From: Deltaproteobacteria bacterium
Lineage (GTDB): Bacteria; Desulfobacterota; Syntrophobacteria; BM002
Reading direction: 5' to 3'
DNA: 34,848 nucleotides
Assembly: GCA_022340905.1 (NCBI GenBank)
Contig: JAJDNB010000140.1
Span: 1 to 34,848, forward strand
This document shows positions 16,509-24,913 of this stretch, one piece after another. Within the stretch, counting starts at the first letter, position 1, and each line of letters begins with the position of its first letter. The notes below the pieces were generated by a model that saw only the letters and a list, made by a program, of their open reading frames with translations, was not told where the DNA came from and searched no databases. The position numbers and the translations under genes were made by a program.

Positions 16509-17000
16509 CTATTTGGCTGAAAAGCTTGGATCTCGGTAAAGACCGCTTTTGCCGCCACTCTTCTCCAGCAAACGAATGTCATCGATAACCATACCCCGGT
16601 CGTAAGACTTGCACATGTCATAGATTGTTAAAGCCGCGGTCGAAACCGCAATCAAGGCCTCCATCTCAACCCCAGTTCTATCCCTAGCTTTAACCTGAGA
16701 GAGAATGACTATCTCCGAGGAATCCCTATCCGGGGTGAAATCTATGCTCACGCTGGTCAACCTGAGGGGATGGCAGAGAGGGATGAGTTCACTGGTTCGT
16801 TTTGCTGCCATAATTCCGCTCAACCGAGCGACTCCGAGAACATCACCCTTCTTTACATCCCCACCGGTAATGAGATCAAAGGTTTCCGGTTGCATGCGAA
16901 TCCTCGCCCTGGCAAGCGCCTTGCGATCAGTGACGGGTTTCTCCCCCACATCCACCATTCGTGCCTGACCTGATTCATCAAAATGAGTAAACTCTGACAT
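16509..17000 (-). CDS. moaC: Cyclic pyranopterin monophosphate synthase MoaC
   Basis: Second step of molybdenum cofactor synthesis: converts 3',8-cyclo-7,8-dihydro-GTP to cyclic pyranopterin monophosphate. At 163 residues it is standard length. The catalytic residues fall at the same positions as in E. coli MoaC: K51 (VKKGDV), H77 (LCHPLR), D128 and K131 ([13 protein letters not shown]). The N-terminus [22 protein letters not shown] is also typical. AGGGGATAACC precedes the ATG. No other moa genes are in the window. Molybdo- or tungsto-enzymes such as formate dehydrogenase are expected elsewhere in the genome. Confidence 0.97.
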   Translation of the reverse strand: MSEFTHFDESGQARMVDVGEKPVTDRKALARARIRMQPETFDLITGGDVKKGDVLGVARLSGIMAAKRTSELIPLCHPLRLTSVSIDFTPDRDSSEIVILSQVKARDRTGVEMEALIAVSTAALTIYDMCKSYDRGMVIDDIRLLEKSGGKSGLYRDPSFSAK

Positions 17001-17072
17001 GGTTATCCCCTAAGCACGGTTAATTACCTCAACCCACCTCACGCCCGAGACCTGCGGGCTCTTGAGTTCTCT

Positions 17073-17105
17073 GCCCGCCATCGCTCTCGCTCAGGCGAGG
17101 CGGGC
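17073..17105. repeat. REP-like GC-rich palindrome
   Basis: GCCCGCC (17073-17079) pairs with GGCGGGC (17099-17105). TCGC (17081-17084) pairs inside with GCGA (17095-17098), leaving one bulged A and a 10-nt loop. It stands between moaC and dnaJ and is of the kind dispersed as REP-like elements. It is the only copy seen here. Confidence 0.6.
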
Positions 17106-17195
17106 GGGTCTGTGAACCCTGTGAGAGATAGGAATTCTCGAAAACGCTGCATCGACACTCTTACTGTCAGTTTAAAATAACAAAATGTGCCTCGG

Positions 17196-17957
17196 TTATG
17201 AATCAGTTCTTACCCGTATGGTGATATAGAGATCACCCGACTGGCCATTTTCTCCACTATCACCTTTGCCTGAGATCTTCAAACGACTGTTGTGCTCCAC
17301 TCCGGCGGGGATATCTACCAGGAAATCCCTGGCAACTTCCAGCCTGCCTTGCCCCTGGCAAGAAGAGCAGGGGAACATGCGAACCTCTCCTTTGCCTTTG
17401 CACTTGGGACAAATGCCAATCGCTGAAAAAATACCGGACGACTCAGTATACTTGCCACTGCCGTCACACCAGAGACAGGTCTGTACATGGGAAGTGGGAA
17501 TTACCCCGTTTCCCTGACAAGCACCACAGATTTCCATGGAATTAACTCGGATTTGCTTCGTACCACCTTCGGTGGCTTCTTCTGATGATACCTCTAACTG
17601 GTACGAGAGATCGGCGCCTCGAGACGGGTGTGCGTGAGGGCGAAGTCCTGAAATGCCCAGGAAATCAAAAAATTCATTGGCAAAGGTCCTCATTACATCT
17701 TCAGTACGCTCGAACCCCTTGTAACCTTGGTCTTTTAATCCATCATATCCCTTTCGATCGTACAACCGCCGCTTCTTTGAATCGCTTAAAACATGGTAAG
17801 CTTCCGCTACAAGTTTGAAATGCTCCTCTGAGATCGGATCTCCAGGATTGTGGTCTGGATGGTACTGAAGAGCAAGCAGCCGAAATCGCTTCTTGATCTC
17901 AGTGAGAGAGGCTCCCCTTTTTAGCCCCAGGATTTTGTAGTAGTTCCGCCTGCTCAT
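17196..17957 (-). CDS. dnaJ: Short DnaJ-like co-chaperone lacking the second C-terminal domain
   Basis: A 253-residue Hsp40. The J-domain (residues 5-70) has the HPD motif in YHPDHNPGD (33-35). A short linker with no clear G/F-rich region follows. The zinc-binding module has four CxxC pairs (C144/C147, C161/C164, C183/C186, C197/C200, each with GxG). Only the beginning of CTD-I follows (VARDFLVDIPAGVEHNSRLKI) and it ends after GDLYITIRVRTDS. Standard DnaJ is about 375 aa, so CTD-II and the dimerisation helix are absent. The bases after the stop do not continue the family in any frame, so this looks like a natural short form rather than a fresh frameshift. The start could be 17957 or 17972. 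Confidence 0.85.
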   Translation of the reverse strand: MSRRNYYKILGLKRGASLTEIKKRFRLLALQYHPDHNPGDPISEEHFKLVAEAYHVLSDSKKRRLYDRKGYDGLKDQGYKGFERTEDVMRTFANEFFDFLGISGLRPHAHPSRGADLSYQLEVSSEEATEGGTKQIRVNSMEICGACQGNGVIPTSHVQTCLWCDGSGKYTESSGIFSAIGICPKCKGKGEVRMFPCSSCQGQGRLEVARDFLVDIPAGVEHNSRLKISGKGDSGENGQSGDLYITIRVRTDS

Positions 17958-18107
17958 AATACCAACACCCATTGACGCACTTTGCAGCCAGCCATGGGCT
18001 ATCCCTTTAAAAAGGCGATTCCATGGAAAAGTTTTTTCATCAAGAGAAAAATAATGATACTGTTTTGTCAGCTTGAATACAATTGGAGAATCTGCTGAAG
18101 GGAGACT

Positions 18108-18473
18108 ATGAAGGTGGAAGAAGCAAAAAAGAATATCCTGGGTTTTATGTATGCTGAAAGGTTAAAATCCGCTCTTATCATTACGGGGAGACTCTTGGAT
18201 GCACTGGAGGATCTTAAGGAGGGAGAAAGGGCAGGTGGCCTGAAAATGTTCAGTCTTCTTATCAAGGGTGTGACCAGTGAAATGCAGCTAGCTGCAAATG
18301 TGATGGAAGATTCGACTTGGGGTGGCCTGAGTGGACAACTCACTCTTATGGAGGGCTATGCTCGTTTAGGACAAATGGAGACTGCAAGACAGGAATTGAG
18401 TCAAAATTTAAGCCGGGTAACGACTCTTAGTGGTCGGGCCATGACCTATTTGAAAGAAGCCGACTTGCTATGA
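18108..18473 (+). CDS. Small helical protein of unknown function
   Basis: A 121-residue protein with no recognised family. It looks entirely alpha-helical: MKVEEAKKNILGFMYAERLK, LLDALEDLKEGER, and LMEGYARLGQMETARQELSQ, the last resembling a TPR-like helix pair. There are no cysteines, signal peptide or membrane span. A good ribosome binding site (AAGGGAGACT) precedes the ATG and codon use looks like its neighbours, so it is probably a real gene. It is divergent from dnaJ. The shared upstream region might couple them, but nothing in the sequence proves that. Confidence 0.65.
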   Translation: MKVEEAKKNILGFMYAERLKSALIITGRLLDALEDLKEGERAGGLKMFSLLIKGVTSEMQLAANVMEDSTWGGLSGQLTLMEGYARLGQMETARQELSQNLSRVTTLSGRAMTYLKEADLL

Positions 18474-18554
18474 GGTTGAGGGAGTCTAGAGGCGTAGAAA
18501 GTTTGAGCAAAAAAGACCTCAAAATCCGCTTTATGCTGCATCTCCCTCCGTTGG

Positions 18555-18606
18555 GGGCATAGCGCAAGGCCCAGAATTTTTAGTTTTTACTCCATGCTCT
18601 ATGCCC
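18555..18606. repeat. GGGCATAG word hairpin
   Basis: GGGCATAG (18555-18562) pairs with CTATGCCC (18599-18606). The right side carries several degenerate copies (CCATGCTCTATGCCCTATGC, up to about 18620). It lies between the convergent genes at 18473 and 18689. Confidence 0.55.
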
Positions 18607-18688
18607 TATGCTCCATGCCTTTTTATTTCCGCACCGGGAAAAGTGTGTGCTCTCAGGGAAGATCCGTTTCCCTTTACACTTCTCCTGC

Positions 18689-20626
18689 TTATTCTTCCTC
18701 CGCAGCCATCTCGAATGCCCGCAAGACATCGCGAGCGCGATAGATGTCCCTGAGGAAAAAAGGTTGCCAGAAGTTCTCTCCCGGGGGAAAAAGCGCCAGG
18801 AAAGGTATGCTGCGACTTCCCATCTTCTCGAGTAATCGTTTGGCTGGTGGGTTTTCCCGAGTGAGATCAGCTTTCAGGAGCAAAGCATTATGTTTGCGGA
18901 AGGTTTCAACAACCTGCTGGTCTTGGAGAGCTGTTCTTTCAACTAGGATACAATTGGGGCACCAGTCTGCAGTAAAATCCACTATCACCCAACGGTTTCC
19001 CTGAACAGCTTCGAGGAGTTTTGCCTCGGTGTAGACCTGCCAACTCGCGGATTCCGCTGCCTCTGCCAGGAGATCCTCGTTCCAACCCGTTGAGGGAAGT
19101 GTCTTCAAACTCAGCCATCCCCCTGCGACCATTATTATTACAGCCAACAACCGCACTGCAATGCGGCGGCGTGATGAATCGCTGAGGCTAGTCATCTGTC
19201 CCCACATGTAGAATCCTATGGCAAGAAAGAGGCAGAAAAGAACAATCCAGACTCTCATGTTCTCCGGAAGAATTGTGAGTAAATAAACAACTGTTGCCAA
19301 GAGGGCAAAGCCCATAAAACGCTCGAAGTGGATGAGCCAGGTGCCTGGCCGGGGAAGCCATTTTAGAGCGGTAGGATAGAATGACATGACCACATAGGGA
19401 CTGGCCATTCCCAGGCCCAGGAACGAAAAGACTACGAAGATCTGAATAGGAGGTTGCCGAAGGGTCCAGGCCATGGCGCCTCCTAGGAGAGGACCGCTGC
19501 ACGGTGTGGCCAGAAATGTGGCCAGTGTACCCTTGTAAAATGATTCGAAGTATCCTTGACGCTGCACGCTGATGCTCTCTCCACTGCTGGCGAAGTGTGG
19601 GATTGGTAACTGGAAAAGCCCGAACAGGCAAAGCGCCATGGTGAAGATAAGCCCAATCATTGCTATGAGAAAACTCTGCTTCTGAAAAAGCTCTCCCCAG
19701 CCGTATCCGGCAAAACTGGCCAGGGCAGCAAGTACAAGGAAAACCACAAAAATGCCAGCGGCAAAACTCAAACCCAGAAGTGCCACACGACGCCCACTCT
19801 CCTGTGCCTGTTGCACAAAGCCCAGGACCTTCAAACTAACGACGGGTAGAACGCAAGGCATGAAATTGAGGATGAAGCCGGCTAGAATGGCGAACAAAGC
19901 TGCTTTGACCAAACCCTTAACCTCGAGGCTGGGCATGACGGCTCTGGGCTTCAGGGAGGGGACCTCAACAAGTTTAGAAATGGCTTTCTGGGTCGGCTCT
20001 GAGAGAGTCTCGGCAAGGTCGGTTGGTTGTGATCCAGATTGGGTCTTTCCTGCATGGGTGAGTTGAATCTCTTTGGTTATGGATGGGGGAATTGATGCTT
20101 CTGCCGATAGGTCGCTTACCACATGGAGTGGCGCGGCAAGGTCGGTCTTAAAAGGCATACACACACCCACCCGGCAGAGGGCCAATTGGAGGTGCAGCTG
20201 AATCTGGTAACTTTGGGGCGATAAACCGACTGGAGTAGATAGTCGTAAATAGACAGTTGTTTTTTTTCGATAAATCCAGACCCACTCATCAGGACCCAAA
20301 TCAGGCTCGAGTAGTTTTTCGGCAGGTAGAAACCTGGCGTGATCAGCAGTAACCCCTTCCGGAAGGGAGTGGACGGCGAGCACGGTGGGTAACCCGGGTC
20401 CCGGACCTTTAGGATTGCCGTAGATATGCCATTCAGGATGTAGAATGATCTGCACGGCAATCCAAGCATCATGGCCGGCAAAGACCTTATCGGGATATGT
20501 CTGTACTTGGATTTGTACGGGTGGGTTGGTATCGAACTGGGACTGATTCTGTGCAAAAACGGGTACGTCCGGCCTCAGGAGAGAAAGAGCAAACCAAATT
20601 ATTAGGCTGAATGTAGGGCGGGTCAT
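18689..20626 (-). CDS. dsbD: Thiol:disulfide interchange protein DsbD
   Basis: Moves reducing power from cytoplasmic thioredoxin across the inner membrane to periplasmic oxidoreductases. The 645-residue order matches full DsbD. A signal peptide (1-25) comes first. The periplasmic alpha domain follows, with a Cys pair at C151/C156 (LCRVGVCMP). The membrane beta domain (about 238-505) has C258 in NFMPCVLPV and C376 in ATPCSGPLLGG, the redox pair. The C-terminal thioredoxin gamma domain has C556-P-N-C559 (TADWCPNC). Spacing is normal and nothing is missing. It may serve exported thiol proteins such as the UPYC selenoprotein at 33542-34390, though it is 13 kb away, so this is an inference. Confidence 0.95.
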   Translation of the reverse strand: MTRPTFSLIIWFALSLLRPDVPVFAQNQSQFDTNPPVQIQVQTYPDKVFAGHDAWIAVQIILHPEWHIYGNPKGPGPGLPTVLAVHSLPEGVTADHARFLPAEKLLEPDLGPDEWVWIYRKKTTVYLRLSTPVGLSPQSYQIQLHLQLALCRVGVCMPFKTDLAAPLHVVSDLSAEASIPPSITKEIQLTHAGKTQSGSQPTDLAETLSEPTQKAISKLVEVPSLKPRAVMPSLEVKGLVKAALFAILAGFILNFMPCVLPVVSLKVLGFVQQAQESGRRVALLGLSFAAGIFVVFLVLAALASFAGYGWGELFQKQSFLIAMIGLIFTMALCLFGLFQLPIPHFASSGESISVQRQGYFESFYKGTLATFLATPCSGPLLGGAMAWTLRQPPIQIFVVFSFLGLGMASPYVVMSFYPTALKWLPRPGTWLIHFERFMGFALLATVVYLLTILPENMRVWIVLFCLFLAIGFYMWGQMTSLSDSSRRRIAVRLLAVIIMVAGGWLSLKTLPSTGWNEDLLAEAAESASWQVYTEAKLLEAVQGNRWVIVDFTADWCPNCILVERTALQDQQVVETFRKHNALLLKADLTRENPPAKRLLEKMGSRSIPFLALFPPGENFWQPFFLRDIYRARDVLRAFEMAAEEE

Positions 20627-20709
20627 ATGATCTAATTCCAGGATATAGCCAGTCTTTCAATCCAGACGATCATAAACAACAACTGAGCGGATGGCAAGCG
20701 GCTTTACCC

Positions 20710-20791
20710 GCATAGCGCATGGCGCGGAGCGTGATGACCTGCTGGTGCCTTGCTCCGCCAGGCTTGTGTCCCCTAACGCTATGCGCTATGC
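20710..20791. repeat. GCATAGCGCAT word hairpin
   Basis: GCATAGCGCAT (20710-20720) is perfectly complementary to ATGCGCTATGC (20781-20791). Further degenerate units run on to about 20805. It lies between the CULT gene and dsbD and is related to the words at 9441, 13219 and 18555. Confidence 0.7.
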
Positions 20792-20800
20792 TCTCTGCGC

Positions 20801-21166
20801 TTAGCGAGCCACAAGGTGGCTAAAAAGGATACCCCAAAAGTCTCTCGGTCGTTCGAATATTGACATGGCTTCATAGTACCAGCCAAGGTGGTGAGCACAG
20901 TGGCGGCAGAAGGCCATGCGCCAGCGGTAGCCTGGAAACCAAGAGTGGGCTGCAGTGGCGCCTCCATGAGCAGTTGCACCAGGACAGTCCGAAAAGGTGA
21001 GGAAATCGCATTCAACACCCGCTGGGTTGACGAATAGATGTCGGTGGGAAGAGCCGATGCAAATCAGTCGATCCGAATAGGTGACAAAACCTTTACAGCC
21101 AAAGCACTGGTACACTTTGCCACCGTTGCCGCCGATTCCTTTCGAGGGAAAAATGAAGCCGAACAT
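20801..21166 (-). CDS. Single-domain CULT (cereblon-like) protein
   Basis: A 121-residue protein matching the CULT domain, the thalidomide/uracil/cyclic-imide-binding domain of human cereblon, also known as free-standing bacterial proteins such as MsCI4 of Magnetospirillum. Zinc cysteines are C21-x2-C24 (YQCFGCKG) and C87-x2-C90 (FCRHC). The three cage tryptophans W76, W82 and W96 (SWFPGYRW, HLGWYY) keep exactly the 6 and 14 spacing of cereblon W380/W386/W400. HLFVNPAGVECDF is also typical. No signal peptide is seen. There is no clear Shine-Dalgarno sequence, and the upstream frame offers no alternative start. It is followed by dsbD after a hairpin. The natural ligand is unknown; cyclic imides from protein ageing have been proposed for the family. 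Confidence 0.87.
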   Translation of the reverse strand: MFGFIFPSKGIGGNGGKVYQCFGCKGFVTYSDRLICIGSSHRHLFVNPAGVECDFLTFSDCPGATAHGGATAAHSWFPGYRWRMAFCRHCAHHLGWYYEAMSIFERPRDFWGILFSHLVAR

Positions 21167-21232
21167 TTTGAATTCCAGAGGGAGGAAGGTTGTCTGCCAG
21201 GAAAAATAACAAATTGGGGAGAAAAGTCAATT

Positions 21233-21486
21233 TAGCCCGAATGCTTTATGAATTGATGTCGCGAGAGCATGAAGATGGGCGTGCCACTGGGTAACCGCAG
21301 GGTATTGGTTCCGAGGCGTACCTGCATGGTACGTCGCAGGAGGCGATACCCGAGGACAGCCAGAAGGATGCCCATATTATTCGCGCTCGCTCCGCCCCGC
21401 TCAGTCCCGCACCGCAAGCGGCATCTGCGACAAGCGGGTTCCCAGTTTCAGGGTCGCAGCAAGCAAGTCATAAAACATCCGGGCTA
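21233..21486 (+). repeat. TAGCC inverted-repeat element, copy 1 (long form)
   Basis: A 254-bp noncoding element. The left end TAGCCCGAATGCTTTATGAA and the right end (complement TAGCCCGGATGTTTTATGA) form terminal inverted repeats of about 30 bp. Internally, CTGG(G), GGGTAT and GGCGTACC are nested with complements around a TGCA loop in the core GCGTACCTGCATGGTACGTC. A 69-bp segment (21382-21450, rich in GCGCTCGC and CCGCAAGCGG) is shared with copy 2 but absent from copy 3. It lies upstream of the CULT gene (minus strand) and upstream of comM. Confidence 0.85.
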
Positions 21487-21894
21487 GTAGCCCTTTGTGC
21501 TTGCGACGAGGGTCTTCATCTGCTATGTTTATAGGATTCATGGGCAGACACAATTCTGCCTGTATGAATGGGGCACAGGCGCACAAGTACCATACTAACT
21601 ATTCAGGATTTCCTTCCGGCGCAAAATGTCCCGATTAATCCCAGCGAATCACATGCTCTAGAAGCGGTACAAAGATCTAGTATGGTCTCGGGAAAAGTCG
21701 CTGCTGGAGTGGTGCAGTATTGGAGCACTGGAGCAATGAGGAAAAGATAGACTTCGATACTCTTCTGATCCTTAACAATACTCCATTACTCCATCACCCC
21801 GTTACTCCATGTGCCCCACAAACAAAGTAATGCTCCACCAAGTGCCCGTACGGTTTGCTATCAAAAGAAGGGCACGAACCATTTGAGTTCGGAT
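21487..21894. other. Intergenic region upstream of comM
   Basis: No supported gene. 21487-21714 is featureless apart from poor ORFs; 21715-21810 holds a TGGAGTATTG-type word repeat. The comM promoter presumably lies at the right edge. Confidence 0.45.
21715..21810. repeat. TGGAGTATTG word hairpin
   Basis: The left arm CAGTATTGGAGCACTGGAG (21715-21733) is answered by CAATACTCCATTACTCCATC (from 21776) and a further GTTACTCCAT unit, with a period of about 8-9 bases. The pairing is imperfect. Confidence 0.6.
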
Positions 21895-23421
21895 ATGCTC
21901 GCAAAAGTGCTATCGAGCGCAGTTCTGGGAGTTGATGCCTACGTAGTAGAGGTTGAAGTGGATATCACCATGGGTCTGCCCGCTTTTGCCACGGTGGGTC
22001 TCCCTGACGGCGCCGTGCGGGAGAGCAAGGATCGAGTGAAGTCAGCAATAAAGAACACGGGCTACCGTTTTCCGCCCCACCGAATTACTGTCAACCTCGC
22101 ACCGGCAGACGTAAAAAAGGAGGGAGCTGGATTTGATCTGCCCATGGCCGTGGGTATTCTGGCCGCAACTGGTTTGGTCAATCGAGACAAACTTCAGCGC
22201 TATCTCATAATCGGCGAACTTTCATTAGATGGAAAAGTGAAGCCAACCAAAGGTGCTTTGCCTATGGCTTTAGCTGCCCGGAACAAGGGGCTCGCGGGAA
22301 TAATCGTGCCAGAGGCCAATAGCAGAGAATCAGCGGTAGTGCAAGGAGTTAAGGTGTTTGCCGCAACTCATCTCTCTCAAGTAATTGATTTTTTTAATGA
22401 AAACTATGACTTGTCGGCCACGAGTATAGACCCTGAGAATCTGTTTCCCGGAGATGCGCACTACGAGGTCGATTTCAATGAAGTGAAGGGACAGGGGCAT
22501 GTGAAGCGTGCTTTGGAAATAGCAGCTGCTGGCGGTCACAACGTGTTGATGGTTGGGCCACCCGGGTCGGGCAAGACAATGCTGGCCCAGAGACTTCCAA
22601 CCATTCTTCCTGATCTGACCTTTGAGGAAGCTCTAGAGACCACCAAAGTGTATAGCATTATGGGGTTAATGGACGAACGCGCTCTCATTGCCACTCGTCC
22701 CTTCAGATCTCCCCATCACAGTATTTCTGATGCTGGCTTGATAGGGGGAGGTCAGATTCCCAAACCCGGCGAAGTGAGTCTAGCGCACAATGGAGTATTG
22801 TTTTTGGATGAGATGCCGGAGTTCAGAAAAAATGTTTTAGAGGTCCTGCGACAGCCCATGGAAGATGGCAAGGTAACCATTGCTCGGGCTGCAACCTCGA
22901 TTACGTATCCGGCACGTTTTATGGCGGTTGCTGCGATGAATCCTTGTCCGTGCGGTTTCTATGGTGATTACAAACGGCAATGCCAATGCACTCATCTGCA
23001 GATCCAGCGGTATCGCACCAAGATTTCAGGACCACTCCTGGACCGACTGGACATCCATGTGGAAGTGCCAGCGGTGCAATATGATGATTTGGCTCAAGAA
23101 AGTGGAGGCGAATCCTCAGCTGCCATCAAAAGTCGGGTGAATTCGGCGAGAATTGTACAGCACAAGCGCTTTCGCCACCCTAGGGTATATTGCAATGCCC
23201 AAATGGTTCCGAGGTTACTCAAGCGCTTCTGCCGGCTGGGCGAGGACTCCCATCGTTTGTTGGAGGCTGCCATCGATCGCTTGGGATTGAGCGCCAGGGC
23301 TCACAATAGAATTCTCAAAATAGCCCGGACCATAGCGGATCTTGGAGGGCTGGAAGAGATCAGCGCCACTCACATTGCCGAGGCCATTCAATACCGCAAT
23401 CTGGACCGGGGTCTAGTTTAG
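21895..23421 (+). CDS. comM: Magnesium chelatase-like AAA+ protein ComM/YifB
   Basis: A 508-residue (from the chosen start) ComM-type AAA+ helicase, which in Vibrio promotes branch migration during integration of transforming DNA and is widespread in bacteria. The N-terminal Lon-like domain has MLAKVLSSAVLGVDAYVVEV, then TVGLPDGAVRESKDRVKSA, then NLAPADVKKEGAGFDLPMA. The AAA+ part has Walker A GPPGSGKTM and Walker B VLFLDEMPEF, with an MNPCPCGFYGDYKRQCQC zinc-like stretch after it. The frame extends back to 21811, but the family begins at 21895 (MLAKVL). Its last 9 bp overlap the convergent LysR gene's end. Confidence 0.94.
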   Translation: MLAKVLSSAVLGVDAYVVEVEVDITMGLPAFATVGLPDGAVRESKDRVKSAIKNTGYRFPPHRITVNLAPADVKKEGAGFDLPMAVGILAATGLVNRDKLQRYLIIGELSLDGKVKPTKGALPMALAARNKGLAGIIVPEANSRESAVVQGVKVFAATHLSQVIDFFNENYDLSATSIDPENLFPGDAHYEVDFNEVKGQGHVKRALEIAAAGGHNVLMVGPPGSGKTMLAQRLPTILPDLTFEEALETTKVYSIMGLMDERALIATRPFRSPHHSISDAGLIGGGQIPKPGEVSLAHNGVLFLDEMPEFRKNVLEVLRQPMEDGKVTIARAATSITYPARFMAVAAMNPCPCGFYGDYKRQCQCTHLQIQRYRTKISGPLLDRLDIHVEVPAVQYDDLAQESGGESSAAIKSRVNSARIVQHKRFRHPRVYCNAQMVPRLLKRFCRLGEDSHRLLEAAIDRLGLSARAHNRILKIARTIADLGGLEEISATHIAEAIQYRNLDRGLV

Positions 23422-24318
23422 TGGTAGGGCTGATTCTCCCAATAATATGGTGAGGAAGAAACTCTTGTGAGTGGACAGGTTTTTGTCCTTTCTCATTACT
23501 GCGGCGATATAATCCGGTTTAAACAATTGGTCCATTGGCAGGAATTCAAGCTTTCGCTGTTGAAGTGCCGGGAGGTCAATCACCACTGTGGCAAAGGATA
23601 TGCCGAGTCCCATTTCCACGTAGAGGGAGGTCAGCTCGACATTGGAAGATTCCATGACGATTTGGTAGTCCAATCCGAGTTTTTGAAACCGCTCTTCCAG
23701 CATCCTACGGCAGGTAAACTTGAGATCCTTCGGCGGCAGTATAAGGGGATATTTGGCAAGTTTTTCTAGTGTAAGCCGTTTTGCCTCGGCCAGAGGGTGA
23801 CCGGGCGGTGTCATCAAGACCGTTTCTACCCTTTTCCAGCGGAATGAGGTCAGATCGCCGGGAACCTCAGACTCAAGGACCAAACCGAAGTCGACATCCC
23901 CACCCCTGATGAGTTCAATAACAGTTTGTTGTGAGCGATCGAGTATGGTCAGTTCAACCTGTGGAAAATGTTTAATATATTCTTTAAGTACCTCAGGGAG
24001 CAGGTGATAAAGAGTGGTAAAGGGTGCGGCTATTCCCAGCCTCCCCTTGTGGAAACCTCCTAGTTTGTTCAAATCCTCCACTAAACTATCGTAATTTTCC
24101 AATACCGACTCTGCAAATGTAAAAAATCTCTCTCCCGCAGAAGTGAGCCTCAGCTTCCTCTTCCCGATTCTCTCAAAGAGATGACAATCCAATTCTCGTT
24201 CGAGAGCCTTGATCTGCTGACTTAAAGCCGACTGCGTTCTAAATGTGGCTGCAGCCGCTTTGGTGAAACTCCCAAGCTTAGCTACTTGATAGAAACCTAT
24301 GACCTGCTGCCACTCCAT
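23413..24318 (-). CDS. LysR-family transcriptional regulator
   Basis: A 301-residue LTTR. The winged-helix N-terminus is FYQVAKLGSFTKAAAATFRTQSALSQQIKALERELDCHLF (residues about 8-48). The periplasmic-binding-like effector domain starts at about residue 90 (GRLGIAAPFTTLYHLLPEVL). The overall style resembles the CysB branch, but the effector is unknown. It is divergent from the hotdog thioesterase across 106 bp, the usual arrangement for an LTTR and its target, so it probably controls that gene. Its 3' end overlaps comM by 9 bp on the other strand. Confidence 0.93.
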   Translation of the reverse strand: MEWQQVIGFYQVAKLGSFTKAAAATFRTQSALSQQIKALERELDCHLFERIGKRKLRLTSAGERFFTFAESVLENYDSLVEDLNKLGGFHKGRLGIAAPFTTLYHLLPEVLKEYIKHFPQVELTILDRSQQTVIELIRGGDVDFGLVLESEVPGDLTSFRWKRVETVLMTPPGHPLAEAKRLTLEKLAKYPLILPPKDLKFTCRRMLEERFQKLGLDYQIVMESSNVELTSLYVEMGLGISFATVVIDLPALQQRKLEFLPMDQLFKPDYIAAVMRKDKNLSTHKSFFLTILLGESALPLN

Positions 24319-24343
24319 AACTAATAAGTTCCACTAATGAATA

Positions 24344-24358
24344 TAATAAAAATTATTA
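24344..24358. promoter_or_regulatory. Possible LysR binding palindrome TAATAAAAATTATTA
   Basis: A 15-bp symmetric AT-rich site in the 106-bp gap between the divergent LysR gene and the thioesterase gene. Its position suits an LTTR recognition site, but AT-rich symmetry arises easily by chance. Confidence 0.3.
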
Positions 24359-24424
24359 ATTTGATTTATATAGAATTATCAGAGATGTTGGAAATAGGCA
24401 AAGAAAAACTGCAGGGGGTGAGCC

Positions 24425-24856
24425 ATGAAAGATTCTCTAAAGCCGGGATTGACCTTTGAGTTTAGATTCACGGTTCCAGAAAACAAAACCGTGCCTTACC
24501 TTTATCCGGAATCTGCCGAGTTTCAGGTGATGCCGAAAGTTTTGGCCACGGGATTCATGGTGGGACTTTTTGAATGGGCCTGTATCCAGGCCATAAATCC
24601 TCACATTGATTGGCCTGATGAGCAAACCGTGGGAATTCAAGTGGATCTGAGTCATGTGGCTGCTACCCCCCCTGGTCTGACTGTAACGGTAAAAGGGAAA
24701 CTGGATGAGGTGGAAGGACGGAAGCTAAGCTTCTCTATAGTGGCAGATGATGGGGTAGACACAATCTCTGAGGGTCGGCACGACAGGTTTGTCATTAATG
24801 CTACCAAGTTCAACGCCAAAATGGCTGCCAAGGCAGGCGGAAAGCTTGGTGAATAA
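24425..24856 (+). CDS. Hotdog-fold acyl-CoA thioesterase, FlK-like
   Basis: A 143-residue hotdog protein similar to fluoroacetyl-CoA thioesterase FlK and related acyl-CoA thioesterases. The FlK catalytic residues have counterparts in ATGFMVGLFEWACIQAI (T42 and E50, the same numbers as in FlK) and DLSHVAATPPG (H77). KPGLTFEFRFTVPENKTVP at the start and SEGRHDRFVIN near the end fit the family. The physiological substrate is probably an ordinary short or branched acyl-CoA and not fluoroacetate. A GGGGGTGAGCC leader precedes the ATG. The Fe-S protein follows 57 bp later, and the divergent LysR regulator probably controls both. Confidence 0.87.
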   Translation: MKDSLKPGLTFEFRFTVPENKTVPYLYPESAEFQVMPKVLATGFMVGLFEWACIQAINPHIDWPDEQTVGIQVDLSHVAATPPGLTVTVKGKLDEVEGRKLSFSIVADDGVDTISEGRHDRFVINATKFNAKMAAKAGGKLGE

Positions 24857-24913
24857 CAGGACTACGACATTATTCCCGGATTAAGCCATTCCAATAGCGA
24901 AGGAGGTTATTCT

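Noticed and set aside
17100..17200. Frameshift remnant of DnaJ after its stop.
   Set aside because: None of the three minus-strand frames past 17196 continues the expected CTD-II sequence, so a natural short form is preferred.
7711..21815. Possible CRISPR arrays in the periodic repeats.
   Set aside because: Units are only 7-10 bp, degenerate, lack unique spacers of constant length, and each array is paired with an inverted copy. No cas genes are present.
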